Assembly (NCBI GenBank): GCA_937900165.1
Contig: CALCCX010000131.1
Span: 1-6,263 of the forward strand
Length of the DNA stretch: 6,263 nt
DNA from: an uncultured Acidimicrobiia bacterium
GTDB taxonomy: Bacteria; Actinomycetota; Acidimicrobiia; Spongiisociales; Spongiisociaceae
Reading direction: 5' to 3'
Shown: in pieces, positions 6,153 through 6,263 of the stretch
Position numbering within the stretch: the first letter of the stretch is position 1
How the letters are laid out: each line of letters opens with the position of its first letter
Translations under genes and position numbers: made by a program
The notes under the pieces: generated by a model
What the model saw: the letters and a program-made list of their open reading frames with translations, nothing else
Databases searched by the model: none
What the model was told of the DNA's origin: nothing

Positions 6153-6263
6153 AAAAAAAAAAAAAGAACATAACAAATCACGTCTGAACAATTACATGCT
6201 CTCTCATTCTTCCCCTTTTTTATTTATTTCCTTTGTGCCTCTTCTCTTCCCACCGTTGCTCTC
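6153..6263. other. Poly-A run and post-adapter sequencing noise (not genomic)
   Basis: Thirteen A bases (6153-6165) directly follow the last adapter base, the usual output when a read runs off the end of its template. The remaining 98 bases are pyrimidine-rich and AT-rich, unlike the GC-rich insert, and encode nothing. CACGTCTGAAC at 6179-6189 equals 11 bases of the Illumina TruSeq index adapter, which again points to library sequence. Confidence 0.88.

Noticed and set aside
6166..6263. AT- and pyrimidine-rich tail as a possible foreign element or promoter region
   Set aside because: It lies beyond a complete adapter and poly-A run, so it is not linked to the genomic insert.

Overview
This is a short assembled contig of GC-rich bacterial DNA. 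About 6.04 kb of genomic insert (52-6094) is flanked on both sides by Illumina P5 adapter sequence, and about 110 bases of poly-A and apparent sequencing noise follow at the right end. The encoded proteins, the high GC content and the gene families suggest an uncultured actinobacterium, possibly Acidimicrobiia-like. That placement is inference; no rRNA or marker gene is present.

All supported genes are on the minus strand, so transcription runs right to left. At the right edge is the 3' part of a polytopic membrane protein of unknown function (5405-6094), cut off by the adapter. A non-coding region of 313 bases follows (5092-5404). It carries a family of related direct and inverted repeats around the core GGCTCTAG, including an 8-bp perfect stem-loop just after the membrane protein stop codon. 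Next come an ABC exporter ATPase (4147-5091) and its ABC-2/NatB-type permease (2945-4150), overlapping by ATGA. After a 47-base gap lie deoxyribose-phosphate aldolase deoC (1899-2897), a complete aldehyde dehydrogenase (420-1895) and the N-terminal 124 residues of a second aldehyde dehydrogenase (52-423), which is cut off by the left adapter.

The deoC-ALDH-ALDH block makes metabolic sense. DeoC splits 2-deoxyribose 5-phosphate into glyceraldehyde 3-phosphate and acetaldehyde, and the ALDH products can oxidise the aldehyde. The two ALDH genes resemble the two halves of the fused ALDH16-type protein, here as separate genes joined by an ATGA overlap. The ABC pair sits upstream on the same strand and may be co-transcribed, but nothing in the sequence ties its substrate to deoxyribose.

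I see no CRISPR array, RNA gene, insertion sequence or phage gene. The clearest anomalies are technical (adapter contamination that creates a false N-terminus on the last protein). The most interesting biological signal is the intergenic repeat family. I do not see convincing evidence for a new multi-gene system.
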